A DNA stretch of 64,000 nt from an uncultured Rhodopila sp. GTDB lineage: Bacteria > Pseudomonadota > Alphaproteobacteria > Acetobacterales > Acetobacteraceae. Every line of letters begins with the position of its first letter. Positions within the stretch are counted from its first letter, which is position 1. The DNA lies in NCBI RefSeq assembly GCF_903944925.1, contig NZ_CAJATU010000019.1, positions 1 to 64,000 of the forward strand. Direction: 5' to 3'. The notes under the pieces were generated by a model. That model worked only from the letters and a program-made list of their open reading frames with translations, did not search any database and was not told the DNA's origin. Positions 43,023 through 52,575 of the stretch are shown one piece after another. The translations under genes were made by a program, and so were the position numbers.

Positions 43023-43049
43023 TCATGCGCGGGACGCGCCCGGCCATGA
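43023..43049. repeat. REP-like palindrome between convergent genes
   Basis: TCATGCGCGGG, a short centre, then CCCGGCCATGA form an imperfect palindrome between the stop of the dehalogenase gene and the end of the convergent RND adaptor gene. It resembles half of the units at 23761 and 28175 and could serve as a bidirectional terminator. Confidence 0.45.
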
Positions 43050-43067
43050 GGGGTATCGCCACCACCC

Positions 43068-44330
43068 CTACCCGCCCGCATGCTGCCGGTTGGTCCCCGG
43101 TGCCGCCGGCTGCTCCGGCACCGCGGCTGCATCGGCATCCGGTTTCGCGACGGTCACCTTGGTGCCCTCGGCAAGCCGGGACGCTCCGTCCACCACGACG
43201 GTGTCCCCGGCCTTAAGGCCGCCCGTGACGATCGACGCCGCCTCATCCTCATACCCGACGGCGACCTGCCGCCGCGTCGCGGAAGCGTCCGGCCCGATGA
43301 CGAACACATAAGGCCCGCGCGGGCCGCGCTGAATCGCCGAAGGCGGCACCACGATCGCGTCTTTCGCGACCTCGGTGCGCAGCCGCACGCTGACGAAGCC
43401 GCCGGGCCACAGGCGGTGCTGCGCATTCGGAAAGGTCGCTTTCAGCTTGATCGTCCCCGTGGTGGAATCGACCTGGTTATCCAACACCGTGAGCGAGCCG
43501 GTATCCAGCACGCCTGCCGGGCCGCCCGCCGCATCCTGCGCCAAAGCCAGCACCGGGGCCGGACCCGCCGCCATCGCGCTTGCCACCGCCGGCAACACCT
43601 GCTGCGGCAAGGTGAAAAGGACGGAAATCGGTTCAAGCTGGGTGATCACGACGATGCCGGTCGCGTCCGCCACGTGCACGATGTTGCCCGGATCGACCTG
43701 CCGGATGCCGGTGAGTCCGTCGATCGGGGCGGTGATCGTGCTGTAGCCGAGCTGGGTCCGCGCGGTATCGATCTGCGCCTGGTCCTGCTGCACCAGTGCG
43801 GCGAACTGCGCCACCTGCGCCTTCGCGGTATCCGCCTGCTGTGCCGAGGTATAGGCGTTCGCCACCAGCTTCTGATACCGGGCGAGGTCGAGCCGGGCGT
43901 TCGCCAGTTGCGCCTCATCCTGCGCCTTCTTCGCGACTGCGTTGTCCAGCGCGGCCTGGAAAGCGCGCGGATCGATCTGCGCCAGCACGTCGCCCTTGTG
44001 GACCGCCTGCCCCTCCCTGAAGTTCACCGTGATCAACGGGCCATCGACCATCGCCCGCATGGTGACCGTATTGAACGCCTGCACGGTGCCGAGGCCGTCC
44101 TGGTATATCGGCATGTCCTTCGTCTCGGCCACCGCGGTCAGCACCGGGATCGCCTGGCTGGCGCTGGCGTCCAACTTCTTGGCCGGCGATGCGGAGGGGA
44201 AGAACCAGATCGCATAAACGATCGCGGTGACCGCCAGCAGGCATAGCAGCAGCATGCCCAAACGGCTCAGGCGGCTTCGACCGCGGGCGCGGACGGGTTC
44301 TCGGGTCAGTGAATCCACTTGGGCATCCAT
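43068..44330 (-). CDS. RND efflux periplasmic adaptor (MdtA-like)
   Basis: This 420-residue membrane fusion protein starts MDAQVDSLTREPVRARGR, with one N-terminal membrane anchor (LGMLLLCLLAVTAIVYAIWF). Then come the lipoyl half (VHKGDVLAQIDPRAFQAALD), a coiled-coil hairpin (KKAQDEAQLANARLDLARYQ), the second lipoyl half (GYSTITAPIDGLTGIRQVDP), and beta-barrel and membrane-proximal domains (RLWPGGFVSVRLRTE, VPPSAIQRGPRGPYVFV). It would link an RND pump to an outer-membrane channel. No pump or channel gene is adjacent: it converges with the dehalogenase gene and is divergent from the chemotaxis gene, so it is an orphan unless its partner is elsewhere. Confidence 0.88.
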   Translation of the reverse strand: MDAQVDSLTREPVRARGRSRLSRLGMLLLCLLAVTAIVYAIWFFPSASPAKKLDASASQAIPVLTAVAETKDMPIYQDGLGTVQAFNTVTMRAMVDGPLITVNFREGQAVHKGDVLAQIDPRAFQAALDNAVAKKAQDEAQLANARLDLARYQKLVANAYTSAQQADTAKAQVAQFAALVQQDQAQIDTARTQLGYSTITAPIDGLTGIRQVDPGNIVHVADATGIVVITQLEPISVLFTLPQQVLPAVASAMAAGPAPVLALAQDAAGGPAGVLDTGSLTVLDNQVDSTTGTIKLKATFPNAQHRLWPGGFVSVRLRTEVAKDAIVVPPSAIQRGPRGPYVFVIGPDASATRRQVAVGYEDEAASIVTGGLKAGDTVVVDGASRLAEGTKVTVAKPDADAAAVPEQPAAPGTNRQHAGG

Positions 44331-44843
44331 ACCGGGCGGCGGTTCCTCTACCACAAGGCGATGTCGTGACGAACCGCCGTTTGGCCAGTCATAGCAGAGG
44401 CGGCGGCGCGGCGCCGTTACAAGCCCGTCATGGCGTCGCTTTGAAGCCTGGCGCAAAGGAAGCCATTGCCGCGGGCCATAAGCGTGCCTACCTTGGATCT
44501 GCGGGGCTGCCCGGTGCGTCAGGCAAGTCATCCCCTGGGCCAGTAAGCAACTCCCTCGGGAGCTGGCTCTGTCGAAGCCTTGGTTTCGGTATCCGGCGCC
44601 CACCTGCACACGCAGGCTCTGGGAGGATGCAATCGCCAACGGCCATGGCGGCTCCGCACATATTGCCTCCCGGCCGGATGGCGGAGCGCTGAAACTGCGC
44701 CGCTTGATGTCCGGGGCCCCGTCGATCAATTACTTGTATAGTGAAGGCATTTAATAATAGTCGTTGTCCGTAACCCTTTATTAACCTTTTTGCGGTCCTA
44801 ATCGCGCGTCTGATTTGCAATTGCGCGAAGCAAAGGTCCGCCC
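44331..44843. other. Divergent intergenic region
   Basis: These 513 bases lie between the divergent RND adaptor and chemotaxis genes. The last 110 bases are AT-richer (ATTACTTGTATAGTGAAGGC and TTTAATAATAG) and probably hold the receptor promoter. No small gene, RNA or repeat was recognised in the rest. Confidence 0.45.
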
Positions 44844-46553
44844 ATGCCCGCTATTCTGAAGATCGAAAATCTTCGTATCACCACCAAGATCACCCTTATC
44901 GTGGGGCTGTTCGCGGCCGTTTCCATCGGCGCGGCGAGCTTCTCGGCGCTGCGCATGAAAGGCATTGACGATGCCTATTCGGATCTGATCGCCCGCGTCG
45001 ACGCCGCCACCACGCTATCCGCGCGAGCAACCCGCAATGCGGAGACTTATCTGACCCGGGCCTATCAACTGACCCAGGAGACAACCGACGAGGGCAATCA
45101 GAGATTGCTCGCGGAGTCGGTTGCCAGCCGCAATGCCTATGACGCGACGATGGCCAAGGTGCGGCAGGATGTGCCGGAGCAGGGTGCGAATGTGGATGCC
45201 GCGGTTGCGCAGGTCAATCGAGCGTTCGCGGCCTGCGACCCCGTGGTGCGCTACGTGGCGACGGTAACAACCGTTGAAGAAAACGCGAAAGCGGCCAGCC
45301 GGTTGAAGGCTCAGTGCGATCCCTTGATCGAGAGCGCGGTGGCAGCGCAGATCAAGATGACGGACGGACTGATCGCCTATGCCGCGAAGGCATCCGACGA
45401 CCTGACGGAGCTGACCAACGACACCATCCGGACCGTCCTGGTCTCCGTCGGCGCCGGCCTGGTCGCCACCATTGCGGCAGCCCTTTGGATCGGCCTGCAG
45501 GGCTTGTCCCGGCCAATTGGCCGTTTGAACGTCGTCATGGAGGCGTTCGCCCGCAACGAACTCTCGGCCACCACCCCCGGCACCGGGCGCGGCGACGAAA
45601 TCGGTGCAATGGCCCGCACCGTGGAGGTGTTCAAGACCAACGCCCTGGAGGTCAACCGGCTGCGCGCCGAGCAGGAGGCGCTGAAACAGCGCGCCGCCGA
45701 CGAACGGCGGCAGGCGATGGCCGATCTCGCGGCGAAGTTCGAGGCCAGTGCCGGCGACATCGTCGGCAACGTCAGCTCGCAGGCGACCGAGTTGCAGGCC
45801 ACCGCGCAGTCGATGGCAGCCACCGCGGAGGAAACCACGCGGCAATCCACCACGGTCGCCGCGGCCTCCGAGCAGGCCACGCAAAATGTACAGACCGTCG
45901 CCGCGGCGACCGAAGAGCTGGCTTCCTCGATCCGCGAAATCAGCCGCCAGGTCGGCCAGGCCAGCGCGATGATCACCGATGGCGTGCACCAGGCGACGCG
46001 ATCGAACGAGCAGGTGCAGAGCCTGACCGCCGCGTCCGAGCGAATCGGCGATGTCGTGAAGATCATCAGCGGGATCGCCAGCCAGACCAACCTGCTGGCG
46101 CTGAATGCGACGATCGAGGCGGCACGGGCCGGCGATGCCGGCAAGGGCTTCGCCGTGGTTGCCAGCGAGGTGAAGGCTTTGGCCAACCAGACCGCCAAGG
46201 CGACCGAGGAAATCGCCGAGCAGATCAAGGCGATCCAGGAAGCGACGCAGATCTCCGCGCAATCGATCCAGAGCGTCACGCGTACCATCAGCCAGGTCAG
46301 CGAAACGGCGACCGCCATCGCCTCGGCTGTGGAGCAGCAGGGCGCGGCGACGCAGGAGATCACCCGCAACGTGGTCCAGGCGGCTCAGGGCACGCAGGAG
46401 GTGTCGGGGAATATCACCGGCGTCAACCATGCCGCGCAGCAGACCGGCGCCGCGGCCTCGCAGGTGCTGGCCTCCGCCAGCGAGCTGTCGAAGAATGGCG
46501 AGGTGCTGAAGGCACAGGTGGTGGCGTTCCTGCGGGAGGTGCGGGCGGCGTAG
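44844..46553 (+). CDS. Methyl-accepting chemotaxis protein
   Basis: This 569-residue receptor has a first membrane helix ([18 protein letters not shown]), a periplasmic four-helix-bundle-like sensor of about 150 residues, a second membrane helix ([20 protein letters not shown]), a HAMP domain and the cytoplasmic signalling coiled coil with the hairpin tip [20 protein letters not shown]. It has Gln/Glu-rich methylation-type helices on both sides. It should control flagellar motors through CheA/CheW, which are not in the window. It stands alone on the plus strand. The ligand is unknown. Confidence 0.93.
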   Translation: MPAILKIENLRITTKITLIVGLFAAVSIGAASFSALRMKGIDDAYSDLIARVDAATTLSARATRNAETYLTRAYQLTQETTDEGNQRLLAESVASRNAYDATMAKVRQDVPEQGANVDAAVAQVNRAFAACDPVVRYVATVTTVEENAKAASRLKAQCDPLIESAVAAQIKMTDGLIAYAAKASDDLTELTNDTIRTVLVSVGAGLVATIAAALWIGLQGLSRPIGRLNVVMEAFARNELSATTPGTGRGDEIGAMARTVEVFKTNALEVNRLRAEQEALKQRAADERRQAMADLAAKFEASAGDIVGNVSSQATELQATAQSMAATAEETTRQSTTVAAASEQATQNVQTVAAATEELASSIREISRQVGQASAMITDGVHQATRSNEQVQSLTAASERIGDVVKIISGIASQTNLLALNATIEAARAGDAGKGFAVVASEVKALANQTAKATEEIAEQIKAIQEATQISAQSIQSVTRTISQVSETATAIASAVEQQGAATQEITRNVVQAAQGTQEVSGNITGVNHAAQQTGAAASQVLASASELSKNGEVLKAQVVAFLREVRAA

Positions 46554-46570
46554 GCGTCAGCCGCTCGCCG

Positions 46571-46603
46571 GGGCTTGCCGCGGGGCGTGTCCCGGCCATG
46601 ACG
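46571..46603. repeat. REP-like palindrome
   Basis: GGGCTTGCCGCGGGGCGTGT followed by CCCGGCCATGACG lies between the convergent chemotaxis and aminotransferase genes. It matches the right half of the common 'GGCCGGG...CCCGGCCATGACG' palindrome and may terminate transcription from either side. Confidence 0.4.
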
Positions 46604-46648
46604 GAAAGCGCGGGGCCGCCCGGTGAAAGTTCTTTCCACTGCCGGCCG

Positions 46649-47761
46649 CTACAGCCCGCGGAGCCCGGCGCAGACCGCCTGTACCTGCTCATCCGTCAGT
46701 TCGGCATACAGTGGCAGGCTCAGTATCTCCCGCGAGGCGGCCTCGGTCTCCGGGCAGCCGCCGGGGCCGATCGCGACACGCCCGGCATAGGCCGGCTGGA
46801 GGTGGACCGGGACCGGGTAGTGAATCCCCGTGCCGATCCCGGCTTCCCGCAATTGTGCCTGGACCGCGTCGCGTTGCTTGCTGCGGGCGACATACAAATG
46901 AAATACCGATTCGGCGCCATCGCGAATCCGCGGCGCAACCAGCGGACCGGCTGCGAGCGCCGCGCTATACGCCGCGGCGATCGCGCGGCGCCGGGCGTTC
47001 TGACTGTCCAGATGGGCCAGCTTGACTCGAAGAATAGCGGCCTGGAGTTCATCCAGACGGCTGTTCACGCCGACCTCGTCGCTGATGTACTGCTTGTGCC
47101 AGCCATATTGGCGCAACGCGGCGATCCGCTCGGCCAGGCCGGCGTCCGCAACCGCCACTGCGCCGCCGTCGCCCAGCGCGCCGAGGTTCTTGGTCGGGTA
47201 AAAGCTGAACGTCGCCGCGTCCCCGAAGGTGCCGGCGCGGCGTTCGTGCAGGCGGGCGCCATGCGCCTGGGCGCAGTCCTCGATCAGGGCGACCCGATGC
47301 TCGCGGCACAGCGGCACGATGCGATCCAGGTCCGCCGGCTGCCCATACAGATGCACCACCACCACCGCGCCGATGGGCGGCAGGCCGGGCGGCGGATCTT
47401 CCAGCACGCGGCGCAGCGCGTCCGGGTCCATGGTGTAATGGACGGGGTCGATATCGACCAGCAGAGGCGTCGCCCCGGCCATCTCGATCGCCGCCACCGT
47501 GGCCACGGCGGTGTGCGACACCGTGACGACGGCTTGTCCGGCGCCGATGCCGAGCCCGCGCAAGGCCAGCGCGATCGCGTCGGTGCCGTTGCCGCAGCCG
47601 ATAACATGCGGCAGGCCCAGCCAGGCGGCGAACTCAGCCTCGAACGCGCGGCCTTCCTGGCCCAGGACATACCAGCCGGAGGCCAGGACGCGAGCGACCG
47701 CCGCGTCGATCTGCGCCTGCAGCGCCCGGTAGCCCGCGCCGGGATTGGCCTGCTGGATCAC
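46649..47761 (-). CDS. DegT/DnrJ/EryC1/StrS-family sugar aminotransferase
   Basis: This 370-residue PLP enzyme has the cofactor-binding segment VIGCGNGTDAIALALRGLGI, a segment beginning VVVVHLYGQPADLDRIVPLC, ALIEDCAQAHGARL (Asp contacting PLP), the internal aldimine Lys in FSFYPTKNLGALGDGGAVAV and the C-terminal GIGTGIHYPVPVHLQPAY. It aminates a keto-sugar nucleotide, or is a related sugar-modifying member. The GTG start at 47761 overlaps the epimerase stop (GTGA), so the two enzymes are made together and probably act on the same sugar. Confidence 0.9.
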   Translation of the reverse strand: MIQQANPGAGYRALQAQIDAAVARVLASGWYVLGQEGRAFEAEFAAWLGLPHVIGCGNGTDAIALALRGLGIGAGQAVVTVSHTAVATVAAIEMAGATPLLVDIDPVHYTMDPDALRRVLEDPPPGLPPIGAVVVVHLYGQPADLDRIVPLCREHRVALIEDCAQAHGARLHERRAGTFGDAATFSFYPTKNLGALGDGGAVAVADAGLAERIAALRQYGWHKQYISDEVGVNSRLDELQAAILRVKLAHLDSQNARRRAIAAAYSAALAAGPLVAPRIRDGAESVFHLYVARSKQRDAVQAQLREAGIGTGIHYPVPVHLQPAYAGRVAIGPGGCPETEAASREILSLPLYAELTDEQVQAVCAGLRGL

Positions 47762-48729
47762 AGGTAGTCTTTCAACCTGGACCGATACCAGTCGAGTGTT
47801 CGGCCGATGCCGTCCTCCAGGCCGACAACGGGTTTCCACCCCGATGCGGCGCGAAAGGCCCGGTCGTCGGCGTGGTAGCTGCCGATGTCGATCCTCGCCC
47901 TGTCGGCCGGGAACTCGCGTGTCGTGTACTCCGCGTTGCCGCGCGACAGGCGCACCATCATGTCGGCCAGTTCGTGCAGCGAAGCCGGCGGGGAGCCGCC
48001 GATATTGAAGATGCGGCCGAAGCACTCCGGATGATCCGCCGCGGCGATGAAGGCGTTGGTGACGTCGTCGACATAGGTCATGTCACGCAACTGGTCGCCG
48101 CCCCAGACCTCGAACGGGCGGTCTTCCAGCACGCAGCGAATCCAGATCCCGAGGAAGGTCTGCCGCGCGTCGCGAATGCGCAGGCGGGGGCCGTAGCAGT
48201 TGGTCAGCCGCAGCGAGACCACCGGACGGTTGCGGACGCGATGCTCCAGCAGCCAATACTGTTCGCCGGCGAATTTCGACACGCCGTTGGCGTCGGGTGG
48301 TGCCACCGGCTGGTTCTCGTCCACCGGCAGTTTCTCGACCCGCCCGTAGAACTGCCGGGTCGAGGCATGCACGACGATCGCGTCCGGTGCCGCCTCCCGC
48401 GCGGCCTGGATCAGCCGCACCTGCGCCACCGCATTGACCGCGATATCCGCCAGCGGATCCGCCTGCCCGCCCATATGGCTGGTCTGCGCCGCGAGGTTGA
48501 AGATCACCGCGGCATCCTCACAGAGCGGGCGCAGGTCGATCTCGCGAATATCGCCGCGGATGAACTCTACCTCCGCCCCGTCGAGGTTACGCGGATTGGC
48601 CCCGCCGCCGAACAGAAAGCCGTCCAGCGCCACCACCCTGGCGCCGCGGGCCGCGAGTGCATGACAGAGATTGGAGCCGAGGAAGCCCGCGCCTCCCGTG
48701 ACGAAAACCTTGCGACCTGACCAGTTCAT
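47758..48729 (-). CDS. NAD-dependent sugar-nucleotide epimerase/dehydratase
   Basis: This 323-residue extended SDR starts MNWSGRKVFVTGGAGFLGSN with the NAD-binding GGAGFLG. It has DGFLFGGGANPRNLDGAEVE, NLAAQTSHMGGQADPLADIA, a catalytic Ser/Thr region VHASTRQFYGR and the C-terminal SLRLTNCYGPRLRIRDARQT. The usual catalytic Y-x3-K reads NGVSK here, with Asn in the Tyr position; I recall a branch with 'DVNGINK', so this may be a family trait rather than a mutation. It supplies the substrate for the co-encoded aminotransferase, probably for surface glycans. Confidence 0.88.
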   Translation of the reverse strand: MNWSGRKVFVTGGAGFLGSNLCHALAARGARVVALDGFLFGGGANPRNLDGAEVEFIRGDIREIDLRPLCEDAAVIFNLAAQTSHMGGQADPLADIAVNAVAQVRLIQAAREAAPDAIVVHASTRQFYGRVEKLPVDENQPVAPPDANGVSKFAGEQYWLLEHRVRNRPVVSLRLTNCYGPRLRIRDARQTFLGIWIRCVLEDRPFEVWGGDQLRDMTYVDDVTNAFIAAADHPECFGRIFNIGGSPPASLHELADMMVRLSRGNAEYTTREFPADRARIDIGSYHADDRAFRAASGWKPVVGLEDGIGRTLDWYRSRLKDYL

Positions 48730-48828
48730 GGCTGCTCCTTAACCTGCGGTGCAGCCTGATGCCACAAAATGGTAAGATTACAGCGCAGCGGTGGTGGCGG
48801 CATGGCGGGGTGATGCCCCGGACGCCGC

Positions 48829-49260
48829 CTATGTCCCGGGCTTGAAGTCCATCGCCACGCCGTTCATGCAATACCGCAAGCCCGTCGGCCGCGGCCCGTC
48901 GGGAAACACGTGGCCAAGGTGGCCGCCGCAATCGGCGCAATGCACTTCCGTCCGCGCCATGAACAGGCTGCGGTCTTCCGTCGTGCCGACGGCACCCTCC
49001 AGCGGCTGGAAGAAGCTCGGCCAGCCGGTGCCGCTTTCGAACTTGGTGTCCGAGGCGAACAGCGACTTGCCGCAACCGGCGCAGACGAAAGTGCCGGTCC
49101 GCTTTTCCGCGTTCAACGGGCTGGTGCCGGCGCGTTCCGTGCCGTGCTTGCGCAACACGTTGAACTGCGCCGGGTCGAGCCTGGCCCGCCACTCCGCCTC
49201 GGTGTGCTCGACCGGAAAGGCCTCGGGCGTGGTTTCCTGGCCGCCGAACAGACGCTTCAT
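48829..49260 (-). CDS. msrB: Peptide-methionine (R)-S-oxide reductase
   Basis: This 143-residue MsrB has the catalytic Cys in LRYCMNGVAMDF and two zinc CxxC pairs, FVCAGCGKSLF and VHCADCGGHLGHVF. The substrate segment KFESGTGWPSFFQP is intact. It repairs methionine-R-sulfoxide in proteins using thioredoxin. No signal peptide is present, so it acts in the cytoplasm. It is monocistronic on the minus strand. Confidence 0.95.
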   Translation of the reverse strand: MKRLFGGQETTPEAFPVEHTEAEWRARLDPAQFNVLRKHGTERAGTSPLNAEKRTGTFVCAGCGKSLFASDTKFESGTGWPSFFQPLEGAVGTTEDRSLFMARTEVHCADCGGHLGHVFPDGPRPTGLRYCMNGVAMDFKPGT

Positions 49261-49446
49261 GGGATGGTTCTCCGGGTGATTGGTGGACGTTCATATAGGT
49301 GGCGACGGCGCGGGCGCAAAACCAAGCCTGCCTCCTTCCAGGCCATTGCAGCGGCGATCGATGCGGCGGCGGCCAAAGCGGAGCGGGTCTAGGCCCGCCA
49401 GGCCGGGTTCGGCTAAGCTGATGGTAAAACCGCGTGGAGGACCGCC

Positions 49447-50628
49447 ATGAACCCGTTCCAGTCCCTCGTCTGCGCCGGCCTGCCGGATGACGCCGAACAC
49501 GCCGCGCTCGCCGGACGCGCCTGGCGGCCGGACCTGAACGGCCCCTCGGTGGTGGCGATCCGCCAGGGCATGGCGTTCGACATCTCCGGGCAGTTCCCTA
49601 CCATGCGCGACCTGTGCGAAGCAGACGATCCCGCGTACTGCCTGCGTCACGCCTATGGCGAACCCGTCGGTGCGATCGACGCGCTGCTGGCCAACACCCC
49701 GCCGGATACCCGCAACCCGCAGCGTCCCTGGCTGCTGGCGCCGATAGACCTCCAGGCCATCAAGGCGGCCGGGGTGACGTTCGCAGTGTCGATGCTGGAG
49801 CGGGTGATCGAGGAACGTGCCCGCGGCGACCTGACCGCCGCCGCGGCGATCCGCGAGGAGGTGACCCGTCTCGTCGGCGACGACCTGTCGAAGCTGAAGC
49901 CGGGATCGCCGGAAGCGATGCGGCTGAAGCAGGTGCTGATCGCGCAGGGCGCCTGGAGCCAGTATCTCGAAGTCGGCATCGGCCCCGACGCGGAAATCTT
50001 TACCAAGGCGCAGCCGATGGCGTCCGTCGGCACCGGCATGGATGCCGGGCTGCATCCCGCGTCCTCATGGAACAATCCGGAGCCGGAAGTGGTGCTGGCG
50101 GTTGCTTCGGCGGGGCGGATCGTTGCTGCGACGTTGGGCAACGACGTCAACCTGCGCGATGTCGAAGGGCGGTCCGCGCTGCTGCTCGGCAAGGCGAAGG
50201 ACAACAATGCCTCCTGCGCCATCGGCCCGTTGCTGCGTTTCTTCGATGCCGGGTTCGGGCTGGATGATATCCGCTCCACGGTCGTTACTTTGCGAGTAGA
50301 GGGACCGGACGGGTTCGTGCTGGACGGATCGTCGTCGATCGCGCGGATCAGCCGCGACCCGGCCGATCTGGTGGCGCAGATGGTGAATGCGCATCACCGG
50401 TATCCGGATGGAGCGGTGCTGTTCCTGGGCACGATGTTTGCCCCGGTTCAGGATCGCGAGGCGCCCGGGCAGGGCTTTACCCACCGCATCGGCGACGTCG
50501 TAACAATAGCCGCGCCCGGGCTGGGGCGGCTGGTGAACCGGATGGTGCCGACGGATCGCTGCGAGGCGTGGACGTTCGGAACGGCGGCACTGATGCGGAA
50601 CCTGGCGGCGCGGCGGCTGCTGGGGTAG
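49447..50628 (+). CDS. Fumarylacetoacetate hydrolase-family protein
   Basis: This 393-residue enzyme has the FAH fold in its C-terminal two thirds. Metal ligands are suggested by SSWNNPEPEVVLAV (E-x-E) and ATLGNDVNLRDVEG (Asp). Substrate-loop segments are IGPDAEIFTKAQPMASVGTG and AKDNNASCAIGPLLRFF. FAH proteins cleave C-C bonds or dehydrate keto acids; this longer form resembles those annotated as 2-keto-3-deoxy sugar-acid dehydratases. It stands alone after msrB on the opposite strand. The exact substrate is unknown. Confidence 0.85.
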   Translation: MNPFQSLVCAGLPDDAEHAALAGRAWRPDLNGPSVVAIRQGMAFDISGQFPTMRDLCEADDPAYCLRHAYGEPVGAIDALLANTPPDTRNPQRPWLLAPIDLQAIKAAGVTFAVSMLERVIEERARGDLTAAAAIREEVTRLVGDDLSKLKPGSPEAMRLKQVLIAQGAWSQYLEVGIGPDAEIFTKAQPMASVGTGMDAGLHPASSWNNPEPEVVLAVASAGRIVAATLGNDVNLRDVEGRSALLLGKAKDNNASCAIGPLLRFFDAGFGLDDIRSTVVTLRVEGPDGFVLDGSSSIARISRDPADLVAQMVNAHHRYPDGAVLFLGTMFAPVQDREAPGQGFTHRIGDVVTIAAPGLGRLVNRMVPTDRCEAWTFGTAALMRNLAARRLLG

Positions 50629-50647
50629 CGGCTGCCGCGCCGGCGCT

Positions 50648-51013
50648 TCAGCTATGCGCCGCGGCCATGTCGTCAGCCCACTGCTCCAGCGCCCGGGCGC
50701 GGTCGCGCACGGCTGCCACGCCGTTACCCAGAGCGTCCAGGCTGGCGTTGTACGTCCGCAGGCTGTCATGCAGCCCGGCGGTGGTGGTCTTCAGCTCCCC
50801 CAGGACGGTGCGCCACGCGGACACCGCGGCGCGTTGTTCCGCCAGCGCGGCCGTCAGGTTGGTGAGCGATACGGTCAGCCGGTCGTCGATCGGAGTGGCA
50901 GCCGGAGCCGCCGCGGCGGGCTTGCGTGCCGGGAACCGGATGATCGTGGCGCCACGCGCAGTGGTCTTCGGGGCCGCCGGGGAAGTCGCTGTCGATGTCG
51001 TCACGTCATCCAC
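50648..51013 (-). CDS. Hypothetical helical protein
   Basis: A GTG at 51013 (or at 51004) gives about 121 residues; the longer frame upstream is probably not translated. A Thr/Ala/Pro-rich N-terminus is followed by a continuous amphipathic helical region with heptad character (LTNLTAALAEQRAAVSAWRT, then VLGELKTTTAGLHDSLRTYN), suggesting a coiled-coil oligomer, in size like phasins. No motif was recognised. It converges with the FAH gene and is divergent from the CorC/HlyC-type gene. Confidence 0.6.
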   Translation of the reverse strand: MDDVTTSTATSPAAPKTTARGATIIRFPARKPAAAAPAATPIDDRLTVSLTNLTAALAEQRAAVSAWRTVLGELKTTTAGLHDSLRTYNASLDALGNGVAAVRDRARALEQWADDMAAAHS

Positions 51014-51261
51014 TCCGGTTATTAACAACCCGACATTTAATAAAACACGGATGCGAAAAAAAGACAAAATCCCGTTAAAATACAATGGTCTGCGCGACCC
51101 GGGTGAGCCCGAAACCGGCCCCGCAAGCCTCCCGCATCCCGGCAAACGCCGCCGGCCCACCCCTCATGGGCGCCGGAAACTTATGCTACAGGGTTACACA
51201 TCGCGTTGATCCCCGCGGCGGCCGAACGCTCGCCCCGCCGAACCCGCCGTCCGGAAGCCCT

Positions 51262-52575
51262 ATGCATATCGGTCTCGAAATCGCCGTCATCCTGCTGTTG
51301 ATCATCGTCAACGGACTGTTCTCCCTCAGCGAACTGGCTCTGGTATCAGCCCGGCGGGCACGGCTCTCCGTGCTGGAGCGCAAAGGCATCCGCGGCGCCG
51401 CCGCCGCCCGCGCCCTCTCCGACGAACCCCAGCGATTCCTCCCCACCGTGCAGGTCGGCATTACCCTGGTCAGCGTGCTGACCGGCGTGTTCGGGGGCGC
51501 CCGCTTCGCCGTCCACCTGCAAGCCTGGATGGAGCAGTTCCCCATCATCGCCGCCTATGCCGAAAGCCTGGCGCTGGGCATCGTCGTGCTCCTCACCACG
51601 TACCTCACGCTGGTGCTCGGCGAGCTGGTGCCGAAGCAACTCGCCCTGCGCGCGCCGGAGCTGATGGCCGCCCGGGTCGCCCGCCCGGTGGCCATCCTGT
51701 CCCGCGTCGTCGCCCCGGCGGTATGGCTGCTCGGCAAATCCTCCAACGCCGTGCTGCGGATCTTCGGGGTCAAGCGAGTCTCCCGCCAGACGGTGACGGA
51801 GGAGGAGCTGAAGGCCCTGCTGATCGAGGGCGCCAAGACCGGCGTGCTGGAAAACGAGGAGCGCGACATGATCGAGCGCGTCCTTCGCCTCGCCGACAAG
51901 CCGGTGCGCGCCATCATGACGCCGCGCACCGAACTCGCCTGGATCGATCGCACCCACTCGCCGCAGGCCATCGCCGCGGCGCTGAAGGCGGCGCCGCATT
52001 CCCGCTTCGTGGTCTGCGACCGCTCCATCGACAACGTCGTCGGCGTGGTGCAGGCGAAGGACCTGCTGGACCGGCTGCTGGCCGGGGCGGATTTGTCCGT
52101 CGGCGCCAGCCTGCGCCAGCCGATGATCGTCCCCGATACCGTCAGCGCGCTGGACGCGCTGGAGCGGCTGAAATCCGACACCCTGGGCCTGGCGTTGGTG
52201 ATGGACGAATACGGCAGCTTCGAAGGCGTGGTGACCGCCGGCGATGTGCTGGAAGCGATTGTGGGCGAGGCATCCGGTCCGGAGCACCAGGACGGCGTAC
52301 CGGGACCGGAGGGCGAGACGACAATGACGCTGGACGGCATGACTCCCGTGGACGAGCTGAAGGCCCGGCTGAACCTGCCCGACCTGCCGGCCGAGGGCAG
52401 CTACCACACGCTCGCCGGCCTGCTGCTGGCACTGCTGCGGCGGGTGCCGCGTGCCGGGGACCGCATCGTCTTCGGCGGCTGGCGCTTCGAAGTGCTGGAA
52501 ATGGACGGCCGTCGCGTGGACAAGGTGCTGGCCGGCCGCGAACCACCGGCAGCGGAGCCTGAGGCGACCCCATGA
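51262..52575 (+). CDS. CNNM/CorC-HlyC-type membrane protein with CBS domains
   Basis: The ATG at 51262 gives 437 residues. The N-terminal transmembrane (DUF21/CNNM) domain has helices such as IGLEIAVILLLIIVNGLFSL and GIVVLLTTYLTLVLGELVPK. A tandem CBS pair follows (VRAIMTPRTELAWIDR and LALVMDEYGSFEGVVTAGDV), then a C-terminal CorC_HlyC domain (VFGGWRFEVLEMDGRRVDKV). Such proteins are linked to magnesium/cobalt export or resistance; 'hemolysin' is a historic label. The stop overlaps the next gene by ATGA. Confidence 0.9.
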   Translation: MHIGLEIAVILLLIIVNGLFSLSELALVSARRARLSVLERKGIRGAAAARALSDEPQRFLPTVQVGITLVSVLTGVFGGARFAVHLQAWMEQFPIIAAYAESLALGIVVLLTTYLTLVLGELVPKQLALRAPELMAARVARPVAILSRVVAPAVWLLGKSSNAVLRIFGVKRVSRQTVTEEELKALLIEGAKTGVLENEERDMIERVLRLADKPVRAIMTPRTELAWIDRTHSPQAIAAALKAAPHSRFVVCDRSIDNVVGVVQAKDLLDRLLAGADLSVGASLRQPMIVPDTVSALDALERLKSDTLGLALVMDEYGSFEGVVTAGDVLEAIVGEASGPEHQDGVPGPEGETTMTLDGMTPVDELKARLNLPDLPAEGSYHTLAGLLLALLRRVPRAGDRIVFGGWRFEVLEMDGRRVDKVLAGREPPAAEPEATP

